Shown one piece after another: positions 51,102 to 62,567 of a stretch of DNA of 64,000 nt (its first letter is position 1; each line of letters begins with the position of its first letter). The translations under genes were made by a program, and so were the position numbers. Source of the stretch: Liquidambar formosana (lineage: Eukaryota > Streptophyta > Magnoliopsida > Saxifragales > Altingiaceae); the NCBI GenBank assembly GCA_039720395.1, contig CM077823.1:33128371-33192370 (forward strand). The letters are read 5' to 3'. Below the pieces are notes generated by a model. The model had not been told where the DNA came from, did no database searches, and saw only the letters and a list, made by a program, of their open reading frames with translations.

Positions 51102-51465
51102 ATTTCTGTTCAATGTGGAGATTCCTTTCCTTCCTTATCATATAGCCCACACCAATTCAAGAGTCAGAAACCATAAAAGCTACGCACAGAAAATACCCTT
51201 CCTCTCCTCCCCCATAAAACCCCACCAAAAAAAAAGGGAGAGAGAGAGAAAAAGAGAAAAGGTAGACTCTTCCGACACTATTATCATCTTCCTCATCACC
51301 CTTCTTTCCCCCACATATATTCTCTCCCTTCCTCTCCTTCCCCACAAAACCCCACCAAAAAAAAAAAGGGAGAGAGAGGGCAAAAGAGAAAAGGTAGACA
51401 CTTCCGACACTATTGTTATCTTCCTCATCACCCTTATTTCGCCCACATATATTCTCTCTCTATTC

Positions 51466-51928
51466 ATGGCTTCAAACTCCACACCAAATCTTAGAATTAT
51501 CGTCGAAAGCAACCCCTCCGAATCTCAACTGTCAGAACTGGGTATCAAGTCTTGCCCCAAGTAAGTCTCTCTCTCTCTCTCTCTCTCGCTCCCTCTCTCT
51601 CCCTCTCTTTCTCTCTATATATATAATGATAATGATGATGATGATGATGATGATGATATCATTATTTTTTTGTCGTATATAAAAAAGATGGGGTTGCGCG
51701 CCGGGGAAGTACCAGCTCAAGTTCGACGTCGAGGAAACATGTTACCTGGTAAAAGGGAAGGTGAAGGTATATCTAAAAGGGTCGTCGGAGATGGTGGAGT
51801 TGGGCGCAGGAGATCTGGTGATCATCCCAAAAGGATTTAGTTGCACGTGGGAAGTGTCCATCTTTGTCGATAAATACTACAAATTGGGCTCAAATTCTTC
51901 ATCGTCTTCATCACCACCACAACCATGA
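51466..51928 (+). CDS. DUF861 (Cupin_3) RmlC-like cupin protein, copy C
   Basis: Exons 51466-51560 and 51688-51928 give an intact 111-residue protein. Differences from A and B include SESQLSELG, YLKGSSEMVELG (Leu for the conserved Pro, Met for Thr) and WGCAPGKY. The 127-base intron keeps GTAAGT and AAAAG sites. The core GDLVIIPKGFSCTW is unchanged. This copy sits at the start of the most complete unit. All three copies keep exon lengths (95 and 241 bases) and have no stops; expression would have to be shown separately. Confidence 0.88.
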
Positions 51929-53633
51929 CCATCTTTTTTTTTTTTCTCTTGGTTCTAGCTTTGATCGCCCTGTAATTCCTTCAAAAGTTTATGTTTTGGA
52001 AATTTTTTTTTTTTGTGTTTTTTTTTGGTTGGGTTCTGTTGTTTGTGTTTATATTTATTTTTCGGTGGTTTGATTTAGAAGGCTAGGAGAGGGGTGGGGG
52101 AGTGATCTCTTAGTTAAAGAAAGGGGAAACAATTGGTCAATGCATGTTCGATTCAAACTAATCTTCTTTATGTCTTTAATGTCCCTTTGACTGGTTAACC
52201 CTTGATATTTTTTATTTGAGAGCCTGGGAGGAGGATTATCTTCTTTTGTAGGGAATGATTTGGACACCACTCTTTATTTGTTTATTTATTTATTATTTAC
52301 TTTTTGATAGCACCAGTGTGCCCTAAGCTTAGTCCCGTAGGGGATTAGTTTAAGACTATCTACTCTTAATAGATAGACGAGATTATTCATAAAACTACCA
52401 AGATTTGATCTTAACAATTGATAGTTTTACGGGTTTCATCAAATAATTAATGTGGTATGCATTATCTTCATTTGAATTCATAATAAAGGGTCAATTTTTT
52501 TTTTTTTTTTTTAAATACTATTCTTATCCATCCCATTTTAATAGAGCACTTTTTTTTTCTTTTATTTTTTTTAAAAAAATTTTTGGATGGATTATAAAAG
52601 GTTAAGATATATAGTTTTTCTACTTTCCCATGATACCCTTGTGTAATTTTAAAATTTTCAATTAAAACATTATTAATTGGATTAAGGATAAAATTAAAAA
52701 GAGTGACGCCTCCCACAGAAGTCGTTAGGAGATAAGTGGGGTTTTGATTTCCTACAACGGTCGTTACTTGTGGGTTCGATGCCTCTCACAAAAGTCGTTA
52801 GGAGATAAGTCTATGCTTAAGTTTTAGCAAAAGTATGACCTAAGATACTTCTAAACATTAATAATAATAAAAACTAATGTTTTTGGTATAAGTGTTTTGT
52901 TAAAGTATTTCAACAAAGTGTTAAAATGGAGTAAAGGGATCGAATACTAATTTAACATTGTTACATCAGTCAATTGTCCAAATGGATAGCTCTATTTAGT
53001 ATATTTTGTATTTTCCTTCAAAAATTTCTTAAGATTGATGATTATTATTATTATTTTTGCAAGTAAGGGTATCCTGCAAAATTTCAAACCGACTAATCCA
53101 TATCAACCTTCCACCACTCATTGAGTGTGTGTCCATGTTTATTATGCTATCTAGCTCAGCTAGAAATTGACTTAATGAAATCCTTCACTCATAGTATATC
53201 TTTTCCCTTACATTTTAGATGGAAAGTAACCACTTTAAAAGATTGTCATCTATTAAATTGTGAATGCATTAAAACTTCATATTAGATTTTATCTTTGTCT
53301 TGGGACCTATTTGGATGAGTTTCCTAATAATTCAAAATCACTTATATGGTTCAAAATAATTTTTCAGAGCCTATTTGAATAACTTGCCTATAAATGCTTA
53401 CGGGGTTGTAAAAGTGATTTTAGTAAGAGTGAGATCCCCCAATTTCAATAAAAAAACTGTACAGAAATCAGATAACTTTTTAATGAAACTTTAGGTAATA
53501 ACGAGCATGCCATCCATATTATAACGCTCAGAAACAAAAATACTAACCATATTCTTTCTACTTTAAAAATCTTCTGATTCTTTTATGATTCCACTAAACA
53601 GTTAAAGTCGCAGCTAACCAAACAGTGCCCTAA

Positions 53634-54854
53634 GGGTGAGTTTGGTTTGTGGGATGAGAATGTAAGTCTTGGGAATAGAGCATTACTTAGGGATGGGAAT
53701 AGGAATGTTATTATCATTACCCATTCTCCCGTTTGGTTTGTTGGTAATCAGTAATAAGATTCCTTCTAGCATCCCGAACATCATGTTCGCTTGGGTCAGG
53801 AAACTGATTCCAAAAGGTATGAATTTCCAATACTACCCTTTCAGCAGATCCAAAACTAGAGAGACTCTACTACCTCTAAGCAATTGCAACCGAGAAAAAA
53901 TCCAATCATTATACGCAACAACAGCAACAGCTCATCTTGGGGGCAAGAAACCCAAAAAAATAAATTAAAATAAAATAATTAATCTAAGAGGCTCAGCCAT
54001 GAATCCTCAATCCATGTACTTTTTTTTTCTTCTGCTCCCCCAGATCCAGCAGCCAACTTTGCTGCGTCTTGTCCAACGGCCTCGACAGGGTCACTCGACC
54101 GAAGTCCTTCAGGTTATGGCTCCGGTCGTCGTCCGTCGCGAAATCCGCCGCGTTAATCTCTAGTGAACCTCCCCACAGATCCCTCCCGTACATACTCATC
54201 TTATTTTTATTCTTCTTCCCTGTTTCTCTCTCTCTCTTCTCTCTCTCCCTCTCTGTGTGGATACTGGACTGAAGAGATGAGGGACTCAGGTTGAACTATG
54301 GTGAGATGATAGTAGTATTATTAATTGATCGACAGTGAGGGTTAGAGAGGGAAATAACAGTGAGGACGTTGACAATGAGGAAGGAGATTGTGGAGAACGA
54401 CGGTGAGGGGTGGAGAGGGAAGTAACGATGATGGTTAGGGTTTCAACTATGAATTCTCCCTTTTTGGCTTGGATTTTCCAGCATCGCCCTCGTCATCTAC
54501 CACCATCCATTGTTGTCTCGCCGGCATCTTCAAATCTAGACTGGCTAGACTCGGGGATAAGATTTTGGGGATGATGAACAATTGCTGCGTTTGTGGGAAG
54601 AGTTGGGTTGATCATGTTTTGGAGATGAGAAGAAGGGACATGAATGGAATAATGAATTTTTGTTCCACAATGCAAAGGGCACACTAGGCATATTTTTTTA
54701 TTGTAAAAAACATGCCTGAGCATCCTAAACATAACCCACCCCTCCCGTGGTATTTGGATACCCACCCTTTGTGGGAATTTTAAAATAGACTTCGCTGGGA
54801 ATGGGTCCGTCCCAAACGTTGGAATGGGAAATCAAAACTCAACCAAACACATCC
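53634..54854. mobile_element. PIF/Harbinger-like element carrying KORRIGAN exon 1, unit 5
   Basis: Left end GGGTGAGTTTGGTTTG after TAA (53631-53633); right end AACCAAACACATCC before TAA (54855-54857), with GGGTATGCTTGGTTGG as the better kept right end (inverted) in units 3 and 4. 3-base TAA duplication and GGG...TTTGG ends fit a Tourist/PIF type element. It contains the KORRIGAN leader and exon 1 in the minus direction and about 600 bases of unrecognised DNA. No transposase. The ends are only roughly inverted, so the assignment is moderate. Confidence 0.6.
54007..54193 (-). pseudogene. KOR: KORRIGAN exon 1 fragment, unit 5 (frameshifted)
   Basis: [20 protein letters not shown] to [20 protein letters not shown], then one extra A in the Lys codons shifts the frame ([12 protein letters not shown]). 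The other three copies keep the frame to YID/FID/YMD. Confidence 0.8.
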
Positions 54855-55407
54855 TAAGTGTAATTTTAAATTTGCCAACCAGTTTATAAATGTAGAGACA
54901 AAAATAATCCAGACTTCGGTGACCTCAACAAAAAAAGTCAAATATATTGGCGCTTTCTAACTCATCCGTTGCTCACTTTTCTAGGGGTTAGGTTACCAAT
55001 GATGGTTACACAACGTGATACCATGTCCTCGGCACCCATATTCCAGGGTTAATTAGCTTTAATTAGCTGAGATAAAGTTAAGGGTGGGAGTGGGAGGAAG
55101 ATACCATGTCCTCGGCACCCATATTCCAGGGTTTCTACTTTTGGTAAGAGGGGTTGTACATGTCCTTGTCTGGGTTTTATTTTTTAGGGTTCTGGGGGCC
55201 CTATCATTTATGTTTGCTCTGCTGGGTGTCTTTTTGTGGTGTGCTTTTGAGTGATGTCATTCCCATTTTGTTTGGTCTCCAAACACATCCTTACACTTCC
55301 TGACTTATGCTTTGCTTACTTTCAAGGTACCCTTTTCCCTTCACTCATTTTTTTTATATTTATTTTTAAATAATAATAATAAATTATTTTTTATTTTTTG
55401 ATATAAG

Positions 55408-55620
55408 TCACTCCCTGAGTACTTTGGAATTGGTGGGGAGGTAATTAGGAGGGTCATCTCCACTCGCCAATAAGTAGGGGTCTGTTCTTGGATTAGAATT
55501 ATTTAGTAGGCTTGCCTTACGTTTTGGGCTGCAAGCTGCAAGTTCTTCTCTATTCGAAGTGTAACAACTAACAAGGATTGGAAAAACTTGTACAAGTTGC
55601 AGTGTGCAATTCATACCTTT
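55408..55620 (-). other. Unrecognised ~70-codon frame present in four units
   Basis: A frame reading CYTSNREELAACSPKRKASL, then LLNNSNPRTDPYLLASGDDP and a PRE/LRE end, is open in all four right-hand spacers: 44276-44488, 48919-49131, 50901-51113 and here. I do not recognise it. Most differences between copies change amino acids, so it may be open only because the duplications are recent. It lies just downstream (minus strand) of the duplicated coding fragment at 55618-56033. Confidence 0.3.
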
Positions 55621-56033
55621 CCAGCATCTGATCCATAAGAGGAAAAACATGGGAATTCACCTGAGGATTGGTAGACGCAGAACCCACTTGTTTTACCTTT
55701 TCAGCCAACAAAGTAGATAAAACGTTACCACCTTTAGCTTTAAGCAGGTTCACTTGGGAAGTGGTTGACATGAGTCTAATTGGGTCTGTTTTTCATCACA
55801 GCATCTAATCCATAATGCTCACTAAGAGGGAAAACATGAGAATTCACGTGAGGAGTGGTAGACACGTGATCCACTTGTTTCACATTTCCAGTCAACAAAG
55901 TAGATAAAGCATTACCACCATTAGCTTTAAGCTGGTTCACATAGGAAGTGGTTGACACGAGTCCCATTAGACTCACCTTACCTCCACCATGCTGATCAAG
56001 ACCCAACACAGCTGGCTTGGAAGAAGCATTCGG
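55618..56033 (-). pseudogene. Unrecognised duplicated coding fragment
   Basis: On the minus strand PNASSKPAVLGLDQHGGGKV leads into STTSYVNQLKANGGNALSTL, then VNSHVFPLSEHYGLDAVMKN. About 225 bases on, a second version reads STTSQVNLLKAKGGNVLSTL and VNSHVFPLMDQMLER. The first ends at a stop (TAG) before the second begins. The second ends GGAAAG/GTATGAAT, a good splice donor, at about 55617. The two are protein-level repeats of about 60 residues, so this looks like the remains of an exon with internal repeats. The gene is not one I recognise. The left end meets the Helitron terminus at 56046. Confidence 0.45.
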
Positions 56034-56045
56034 ACTATATAGAAA

Positions 56046-56533
56046 CTAGCTTTAGAATCCGTGCGACGTACGGATTAATTTATAAAAAATAATATTATTA
56101 ACAAATTAAAATTTTAGAAAAATACTTATTCTTTAAAATAGTAAAATGTATTTGTTAATATAATATGTCAATTAAATTTAAAAGATATAGATAAAAATAA
56201 ATAAAATAATTCAATCAAAATAATCTTTGGTGTGATGTTAGCGTAATGTATCACATAAAATTTAATTATACTCCTAAAAAAGTTAAATTATTTTGAAAAA
56301 CAATTAATTTAATGGTGGAAACTTGTAAAAAAATAAAGGAACTGACACGTTATGATATTTGGTGGAAAAAGATTAAATTTCTTTAGAGCTTAACCCATCC
56401 CACAATCATGGTTTTAGCATGTTAATATATACCAAAACAAGTATAACTGTTGAAGGTGTCTCGAAATCCGACACTAAAGATTGTAAAATGCATAACAATA
56501 ATGAATCTTGACCTTCTATGAGGTTTCGAGTGA
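56046..56533 (-). mobile_element. Helitron 3' half, copy 4 (minus strand)
   Basis: On the minus strand this ends with hairpin CCGT.CG/CG.ACGG and GCTAG before T at 56046-56049. It is the reverse complement of 8811-9294 throughout, and stops at CTCGAAACCTCAT. Confidence 0.65.
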
Positions 56534-57095
56534 AGGAATTGAATCCTAATGATGCCACATGTCAAGTTTATAAATTTTCATTTTTTTTTTCAAATCACAT
56601 TTTGAACAGTAGAACATGGTTGGAGAAAAATGTAAAAATTACAATTTAGTGACCACTTTCCAACCTAATATCAAACAAGGGATAATGTCCGTCAACTTGC
56701 TACAAATCAACTGTATACTTATGTCAAAATAATGTCAGTTGTCTTTGTTTTGTATTAAGTTGGAACATATTCACTCAAAAGTAATTTCCCAAAAATTTAA
56801 GTTACTTTGTGACTTTTGAAGAAATTACCTTTTAATGATCACTTTCCAACTTAATACCAAAGAAATAATATTATCTACCAACTTGCTACAAATTAACTGT
56901 ATACGTGATTTAAAAGGACTACTAATTGTCTTTGTTTTGGTATTAAGTTGGGAAGTGATCAACAAAAAGTAATTTCTCCAACCTTTTTTTTTTTTTTTTC
57001 TCTTATTGGTTTTCACTGCTCTTTTTTCATGTAGTATAGGTAGGTTGACGCTTGGTGTACACTATATATCTCTTGTTTTTATGTGAGAGAATCGA
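56534..57095 (+). mobile_element. Helitron 5'/middle segment, copy 5 (plus strand)
   Basis: GGAATTGAATC, the TTTAGTGACCACTTTCCAAC block and the TAGGTAGGTTGACGCTTGGTG block follow 5505-6075 in the plus direction. It lacks both a TC start and a CTRR end. It abuts copy 4 in opposite orientation. Confidence 0.6.
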
Positions 57096-57538
57096 AATCT
57101 TTGCCTAAATCAAAATCTTGCGGAGTGTGAAACGAAATAAGAAAGTGACCATAAATACATGCTCACCAATCTCAAAGACAATTAGATATCTTTGTAATTT
57201 TTAGCCAAAAATCTTCCAAAAAAAGACAGTAAAAAACATCAATTCCATCTTAAACATAGATGTAGATTTGAGATGAACTGAGGCGGTAAATCGGTGATAC
57301 TCAGTCAGTGAAGTCGTGAGGCGGTGAGGGTGAGATGAGGATACCGTAAGGGTGAGGTGGGGAGGTTGTGAGGATGGGAACTGTCGGATTAGGGAGGCCG
57401 TGCAGGTGAGGACTACCGGAATACTCTTAACCAATAATTACGAAAATACCCCTAAGTAAATAAAGGATTATTACGCAAATTCATAACCAATAATTATGAA
57501 AAATACCCCTAACCATTAATTACGAAAATACCGCAAAG
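57096..57538. other. Intergenic DNA
   Basis: G/A-rich GGTGAGG repeats at 57300-57400 and TAATTACGAAAATACCCCTA repeats at 57430-57530. No gene recognised. Confidence 0.45.
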
Positions 57539-58141
57539 TGTTGTAAAACCAAGAATTTAGAACAAGTTGTGAGGAGAATAAATTTCTCATTCATCTTCTT
57601 TGATTTCCATCTGAATGTATAAACATTATACAAGGATCAGCAAAACTCTTTGAGACACACTGTCTCAATCTCCTCACTTCATTCTCTCCGAATACTTCTC
57701 TTCTTTCTCTCCGAATGCTTCTCTTCTTTCTCTCCGAATGCTTCTCTTCATTCTCTTCTTTCTCCCCTTCCCCTTTTATCTTTGTTTGTATTTGGTCCTC
57801 ATGATGGGATTACCTAACCCACTTATGAAGTGGTGTTCCCATTATCACAAAGTGGAGGGGGTGTGGACATCCACTCAATGTCCACTCAATGTTTAATATT
57901 CATAACACTTCCCCTTGGATGTCCACCACACTAAGATAATGTGCCTCGTTAAAAACCTTACTAGAAAATCCAGTGGGAAAAAACTAGTGAAGGAAAATAG
58001 TACAACATTTTTGTAAATCTTAGAGTGGTGTTGGACGCACTAAAGAAACTGCCTCATTAAAACCTTGCCAGGAAAACCCAATGGGACAAAACCTAAGCGA
58101 AGGAAAAAGAGTACAGCGTGCATATGTCCAAAAATGAATAC
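57539..58141 (-). mobile_element. 3' LTR of Ty1/copia element
   Basis: On the minus strand the polypurine tract CAGGGGGAG follows the pol stop, and the LTR then runs from about 58141 to ...TTTTACAACA at 57539. The start would normally be TG but reads TATTC, so it may be mutated or misplaced. It contains TTCTCTCCGAATGCTTCTC repeats at 57680-57760. The 5' LTR is not in the window. Confidence 0.6.
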
Positions 58142-58164
58142 TCCCCCTGATAAGAAGATAAGTG

Positions 58165-60836
58165 TCAACTTAACTGATCGCAAACCCGACGCATTCCAAT
58201 GCCATATACCAATTTCTTGAATGTTGACGATGGTAAGGCCTTGGTGAATAAATCCGCAAGATTATCAGTGGAACGTATTTGCTTCACATCAATTTCATGC
58301 CTCTGCTCGAGTTCATGAGTGTAGAAGAATTTTGGTGAAATGTGTTTGGTTCTATCACCTTTGATGTACCCTCCTTGAATTTGTGCAATACATGCAGCAT
58401 TATCTTCATAAATTGTTGTTGGCATACTTTTAATCAGAGGTAACCCACATGTGTCTCGAATGTGATGGACTACAGATCTTAACCATACACATTCACAACT
58501 TGCTTCATGGAGTGCAAGTATCTCAGAGTGATTAGAAGATGTAGCAATTAAAGTCTGCTTTGTAGATCGCCAAGAGATTGCTGTATTGCCACATGTAAAT
58601 ACATACCCTGTTTGTGAGCGAGCTTTGTGAGGATCAGAAAGGTATCCAGAATCTACATATCCTTCTAAACAAGGACCATGGGCTAATTCCTCTGAGTAAA
58701 ACAAACCCATATCTGTAGTTCCACGAAGGTAGCGTAAAATATGTTTAATACCATTCCAGTGTCGTCGAGTTGGAGCAGAACTGAATCTTGCTAATAAGTT
58801 GACTGAAAATGCTATATCAGGCCTAGTGCATTGTGCTAAATATAACAAAGCACCTATTGCACTAAGATATGGTACTTCAGGACCAAGTAGCATTTCATTA
58901 TCTTCTTTGGGGCGAAATGGATCTTTCTTAATATCAAGAGATCGAACCACCATGGGAGAACTTAGTGGATGCGCTTTATCCATATTAAAACGTTTCAATA
59001 CCTTTTCGGTATAAGCTGATTGATGGATAAGAATTCCATTTGATTTCTGCTCGATCTGCAGGCCGAGACAATATTTTGTTCTCCCTAAATCTTTCATCTC
59101 AAATTCTTTTTTCAAATATTCAGCAGCTTTCATGAGCTCTTCAGGAGTCCCAATTAAATTTATATCATCAACATAGACTGCAATGATGGCGAATCCAGAT
59201 TCTGATTTCTTTATAAATACACAAGGGCATATAGGATTATTAATATATCCTTCTTTAACTAAGTACTCACTGAGACGATTATACCACATTCTTCCAGATT
59301 GTTTTAATCCATACAAGGATCGTCTCAGTTTAATTGAGTACATATTTCGTGGTTGTGATGTATTTGCTTCAGGCAATTTGAATCCTTCAGGGATCTTCAT
59401 ATATATATCTGCATCTAACTTTCCATATAAATATGTAGTAACTACGTCCATAAGACGCATGTTAAGTCCTTCTGAGACTGACAGACTAATTAAATATCGA
59501 AATGTAATGGCATCCATTACAGGTGAATATGTTTCTTCATAATCAATCCCAGGTCTCTGCAGGAAACCTTGTGCTACTAAACGAGCTTTATATCTGACGA
59601 TCTCATTTTTATCATTACGCTTTCTTACAAACACCCATTTGTAACCCACGGGTTTCACATCATTGGGTGTTAGGACTACAGGTCCAAATACTTTACGTTT
59701 TTCTAGCGAATCCAATTCTGCTTGGATTGCTTCTTTCCACTTTAACCAATCAGGTCTACTGTGACATTCGTCTACAGTGCGTGGTTCGAGATCATCATCA
59801 TCTTTCGAAATTTCAGTAGCTACTGCGAAAGAAAATACATCATTAATAACCACTTCTGAGCGATCCCACAATTCTTTTGTACATGTATAGTTTATGGAAA
59901 TTTCTTCATTTCCATGTACATATGCCTCTTTATTGTTTTCTGTCTCTTCAGGGACATTTTCCTCTTCAGGAGTTATTAAATCAGAATTTGTGGGAATATT
60001 TATTTCTTGTTCAATAGCCTCTTTCGGAGTACTATTTTCTATATTTTGTTGCCCTTTTATTTTCCTCTTCCTGGGAACTAAATCTTTTGAACCCAAGGGT
60101 CTACCACGCTTCAGGCGTGTAGTAGATGATTCATTTACTGCAATAATAGTAGACTTACCAATTGGTACATTGATCTTTGCTGGTGTACCAATAGATGATT
60201 CATTAATAACCACTTCTGAGCGATCCCACAATTCTTTTGTACATGTATAGTTTATGGAAATTTCTTCATTTCCATGTACATATGCCTCTTTATTGTTTTC
60301 TGTCTCTTCAGGGACATTTTCCTCTTCAGGAGTTATTAAATCAGAATTTGTGGGAATATTTATTTCTTGTTCAATAGCCTCTTTCGGAGTACTATTTTCT
60401 ATATTTTGTTGCCCTTTTATTTTCCTCTTCCGGGGAACTAAATCTTTTGAACCCAATGGTCTACCACGCTTTAGGCGTGTAGTAGATAATTCATTTGCTG
60501 CAATAATAGTAGACTTACCAATTGGTACATTGATCTTTGCTGGTGTGTTTGCAGCCGGTATATAAGACTTAGTTATTTTTGCTGCGTCTGTAAATGCATC
60601 TGGCATTTGATTAGCAATCTTCTGAAGATGAGTGATCCTCTGTACTTTAGTTTCACATTGAGCAGTACGTGGATCAAGATGGGACAAAGATGGTACATTC
60701 CAAGAAAGTTCACGTCGTTCTTCTATCAGTGGATTTCCTCCTCCTAACGACGGGAACTGTGTTTCAGCAAAATGACAATCTGCAAATCTTGCTGTAAAAA
60801 CATCACTTTGTGAGTTTGGGTGTGTGAATTCTTACC
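58165..60836 (-). mobile_element. Ty1/copia pol, truncated: integrase tail, reverse transcriptase, RNase H
   Basis: The minus-strand frame is open from just inside a TAA near 60838 to 58165. It starts within the integrase C-terminal region (SDVFTARFADCHF, then LSHLDPRTAQC) and has a copia-type spacer, the reverse transcriptase (RYKARLVAQGF, MDVVTTYLYG, SLYGLKQSGRMWYNRL, YVDD) and RNase H (YVDSGYLSDPHKARSQTGY, YEDNAACIAQ, TKALP). Counted from 60687, YVDD is at residues 505-508. Gag, protease and the integrase core are absent, so the element cannot move alone. The frame from 60687 is 840 residues without a stop. Residues 48-167 are duplicated at 168-282. The longest plus-strand frames over this region are its shadows. 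Confidence 0.93.
59842..60546 (-). repeat. In-frame 360-bp tandem duplication in copia pol
   Basis: Units 60187-60546 and 59842-60186 differ at only a few bases. Each encodes TPAKINVPIGKS, RGRPLGSKDLVPRKRK and the Glu-rich stretch to WDRSEVVIN. The period of 360 bases keeps the frame. Confidence 0.95.
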
Positions 60837-60840
60837 ATAC

Positions 60841-62567
60841 TGTGATTACCATCCCTTACCATCATTGTGATTATGTTAAAGTATAAAGATCTTTATGTTA
60901 GAGCACTTCTAGTGCGCTACCACATGTGTTTCAATTGTGCTTATAATCGTATAGAAGAGAAATATTTAATATGAGCTTCTACCCCAAAATCATAGAGGTA
61001 ATATAAAGATATTCCTCATTTCCATTGTTAATGGTTTCAATATGATAACTATTTACGATGTAAATTTTAAAAACTCAATAAATTTCTTCTACTTCTGGTA
61101 GAATATAAAGAATTGTCAACATAAATTTTTGTTCTTTTTGGCAATATTATATTTGCTCTTCTGGAACCTTCAATTAGGTTAGATGAACCTCATATGGTAT
61201 TGACAATAGTTTTGAATAATGATAAATATTGGAAATTTAATGATTGTGTGAGTTATAGCACTGTCTTCCAGACATATATTATTAACAATCATCTTGAAAT
61301 TAGATCTGCAATATCATATTGCAATTCATATTTGATTTCTCGTATACTAGTTTATAAATTATGCTTGTTTTCAGGTGAGTGTATAGGGGAACATATATTC
61401 ACTAGATATAGACGTGAAGTAATTAGTACACCTACAATAGTACTTACAAGGCAAGAATTATTAAAATATTTTCACAATCTTGCCACTCTGTTCAGTGTAT
61501 TGTCACATTTTGGTATCTTGAAAATATTTATCTATATAAGATTTTGCAATAAATCGATCATTTTCAAAAGAATCAAATATCAAAAGAATTATGGTCACAA
61601 ATATTGAATTTCAATGGTCATCAAATTTAATGATGAAATGGTTTTGATAATAATCAAAAAATTGGCCAACAAATAATTTCAAACTCATAAATCAAAATAG
61701 ATTGTTATCACGTAGTAAGTAAAACCAATTTACTTGTTTTATAAAGCTTTATGACCATTTTTTTTTTTAATATGATAGAGAAAATAATTCCATATTGATA
61801 CATATGCCAAGGTATCTTTACCACGGTTAGAGTAACTTACCCAAAGCACTAGTACTTCTCCAATGGCAGAATAGAATTAATAGATAGCCTTTCATCAATT
61901 CTTCAAGGTTTGCTTAGGCAATTGGCACTATTGGGAGTGCCTTTAATTAAACTAACGCATGCCAAAATGGGGCTAGGATTCTTAATGGGCTGCAGAGACA
62001 ATCTCCAGTTGGTCTCTCTAGTTCTCAAAATGCTACTAATAAGTAGCAAAAAAATCTGTAATCTGCTCCAAGTAACATGTCCAAATCTGAAATTTTAGTG
62101 AAAACAATTTGTGATGCGTATAAATGAATTTTTATATGTTCAATCCAAAAAGAAATGGGCTTTGGGGTTTATATCACTTAAAAGTATATCAAATGTACTT
62201 TGTAACCTCAAAATTTGGTAGAGAAATACCTAGCAAAACCCATTCAAAAATATTTTTCAATATTGAGTTAGTGCTGTCTAGCAGAAATCCCAGATTCAGG
62301 TGTACCACGAAATAATTACGCAAAAAAATATCAAATGGTCACCCAATGACACGAAAATTGGTAGGATGTTAGCCCAACAAGTCAGTGACAAAATCCAATT
62401 CGTTTCATCTCAAAATCATAATTAGAACTAAAGTTATGAATTAAATGGTAAAATGGGTTCGTGCTGTCAACACAGTATAACACACAAAACCTCAACCAAG
62501 TATTTACTTAAAACACTTATCTCGTAGGTTTATTCTATAAACCGATGCTTATTTCTTCAGTGTCATT
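60841..62567. other. AT-rich DNA upstream of the truncated copia frame
   Basis: No gag, protease or integrase core is readable on the minus strand. The 137-codon plus-strand frame at 61194-61607 has no recognisable similarity and biased AT-rich composition. Probably decayed element sequence or intergenic DNA. Confidence 0.45.

Larger units (their letters stand above)
37647..55612. repeat. Tandem array of cupin/KORRIGAN-fragment units
   Basis: The landmark TTCTGTTCAATGTGGAGAT recurs at about 37647, 44478, 49120 and 51102; the segment that precedes it in later units (CAAGTTGCAGTGTGCAATT) recurs once more at 55600 as the right border. The last unit (51102-55612, about 4.5 kb) looks most complete: cupin gene, spacer, PIF-like element with a KORRIGAN exon, spacer. 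Unit 1 carries a solo LTR and has lost part of the PIF-like element. Unit 2 carries a hAT MITE. Two derivatives of about 2 kb (about 47158-49120 and 49120-51102) lack the cupin body. Confidence 0.88.

Noticed and set aside
59183..60565. Plus-strand frames of 103-119 codons
   Set aside because: Antisense shadows of the copia pol frame; two of them are identical only because of the 360-bp duplication.
61194..61607. 137-codon plus-strand frame
   Set aside because: Ile/Tyr/Asn-rich from AT-rich DNA, no recognisable motif, no promoter or splice evidence.
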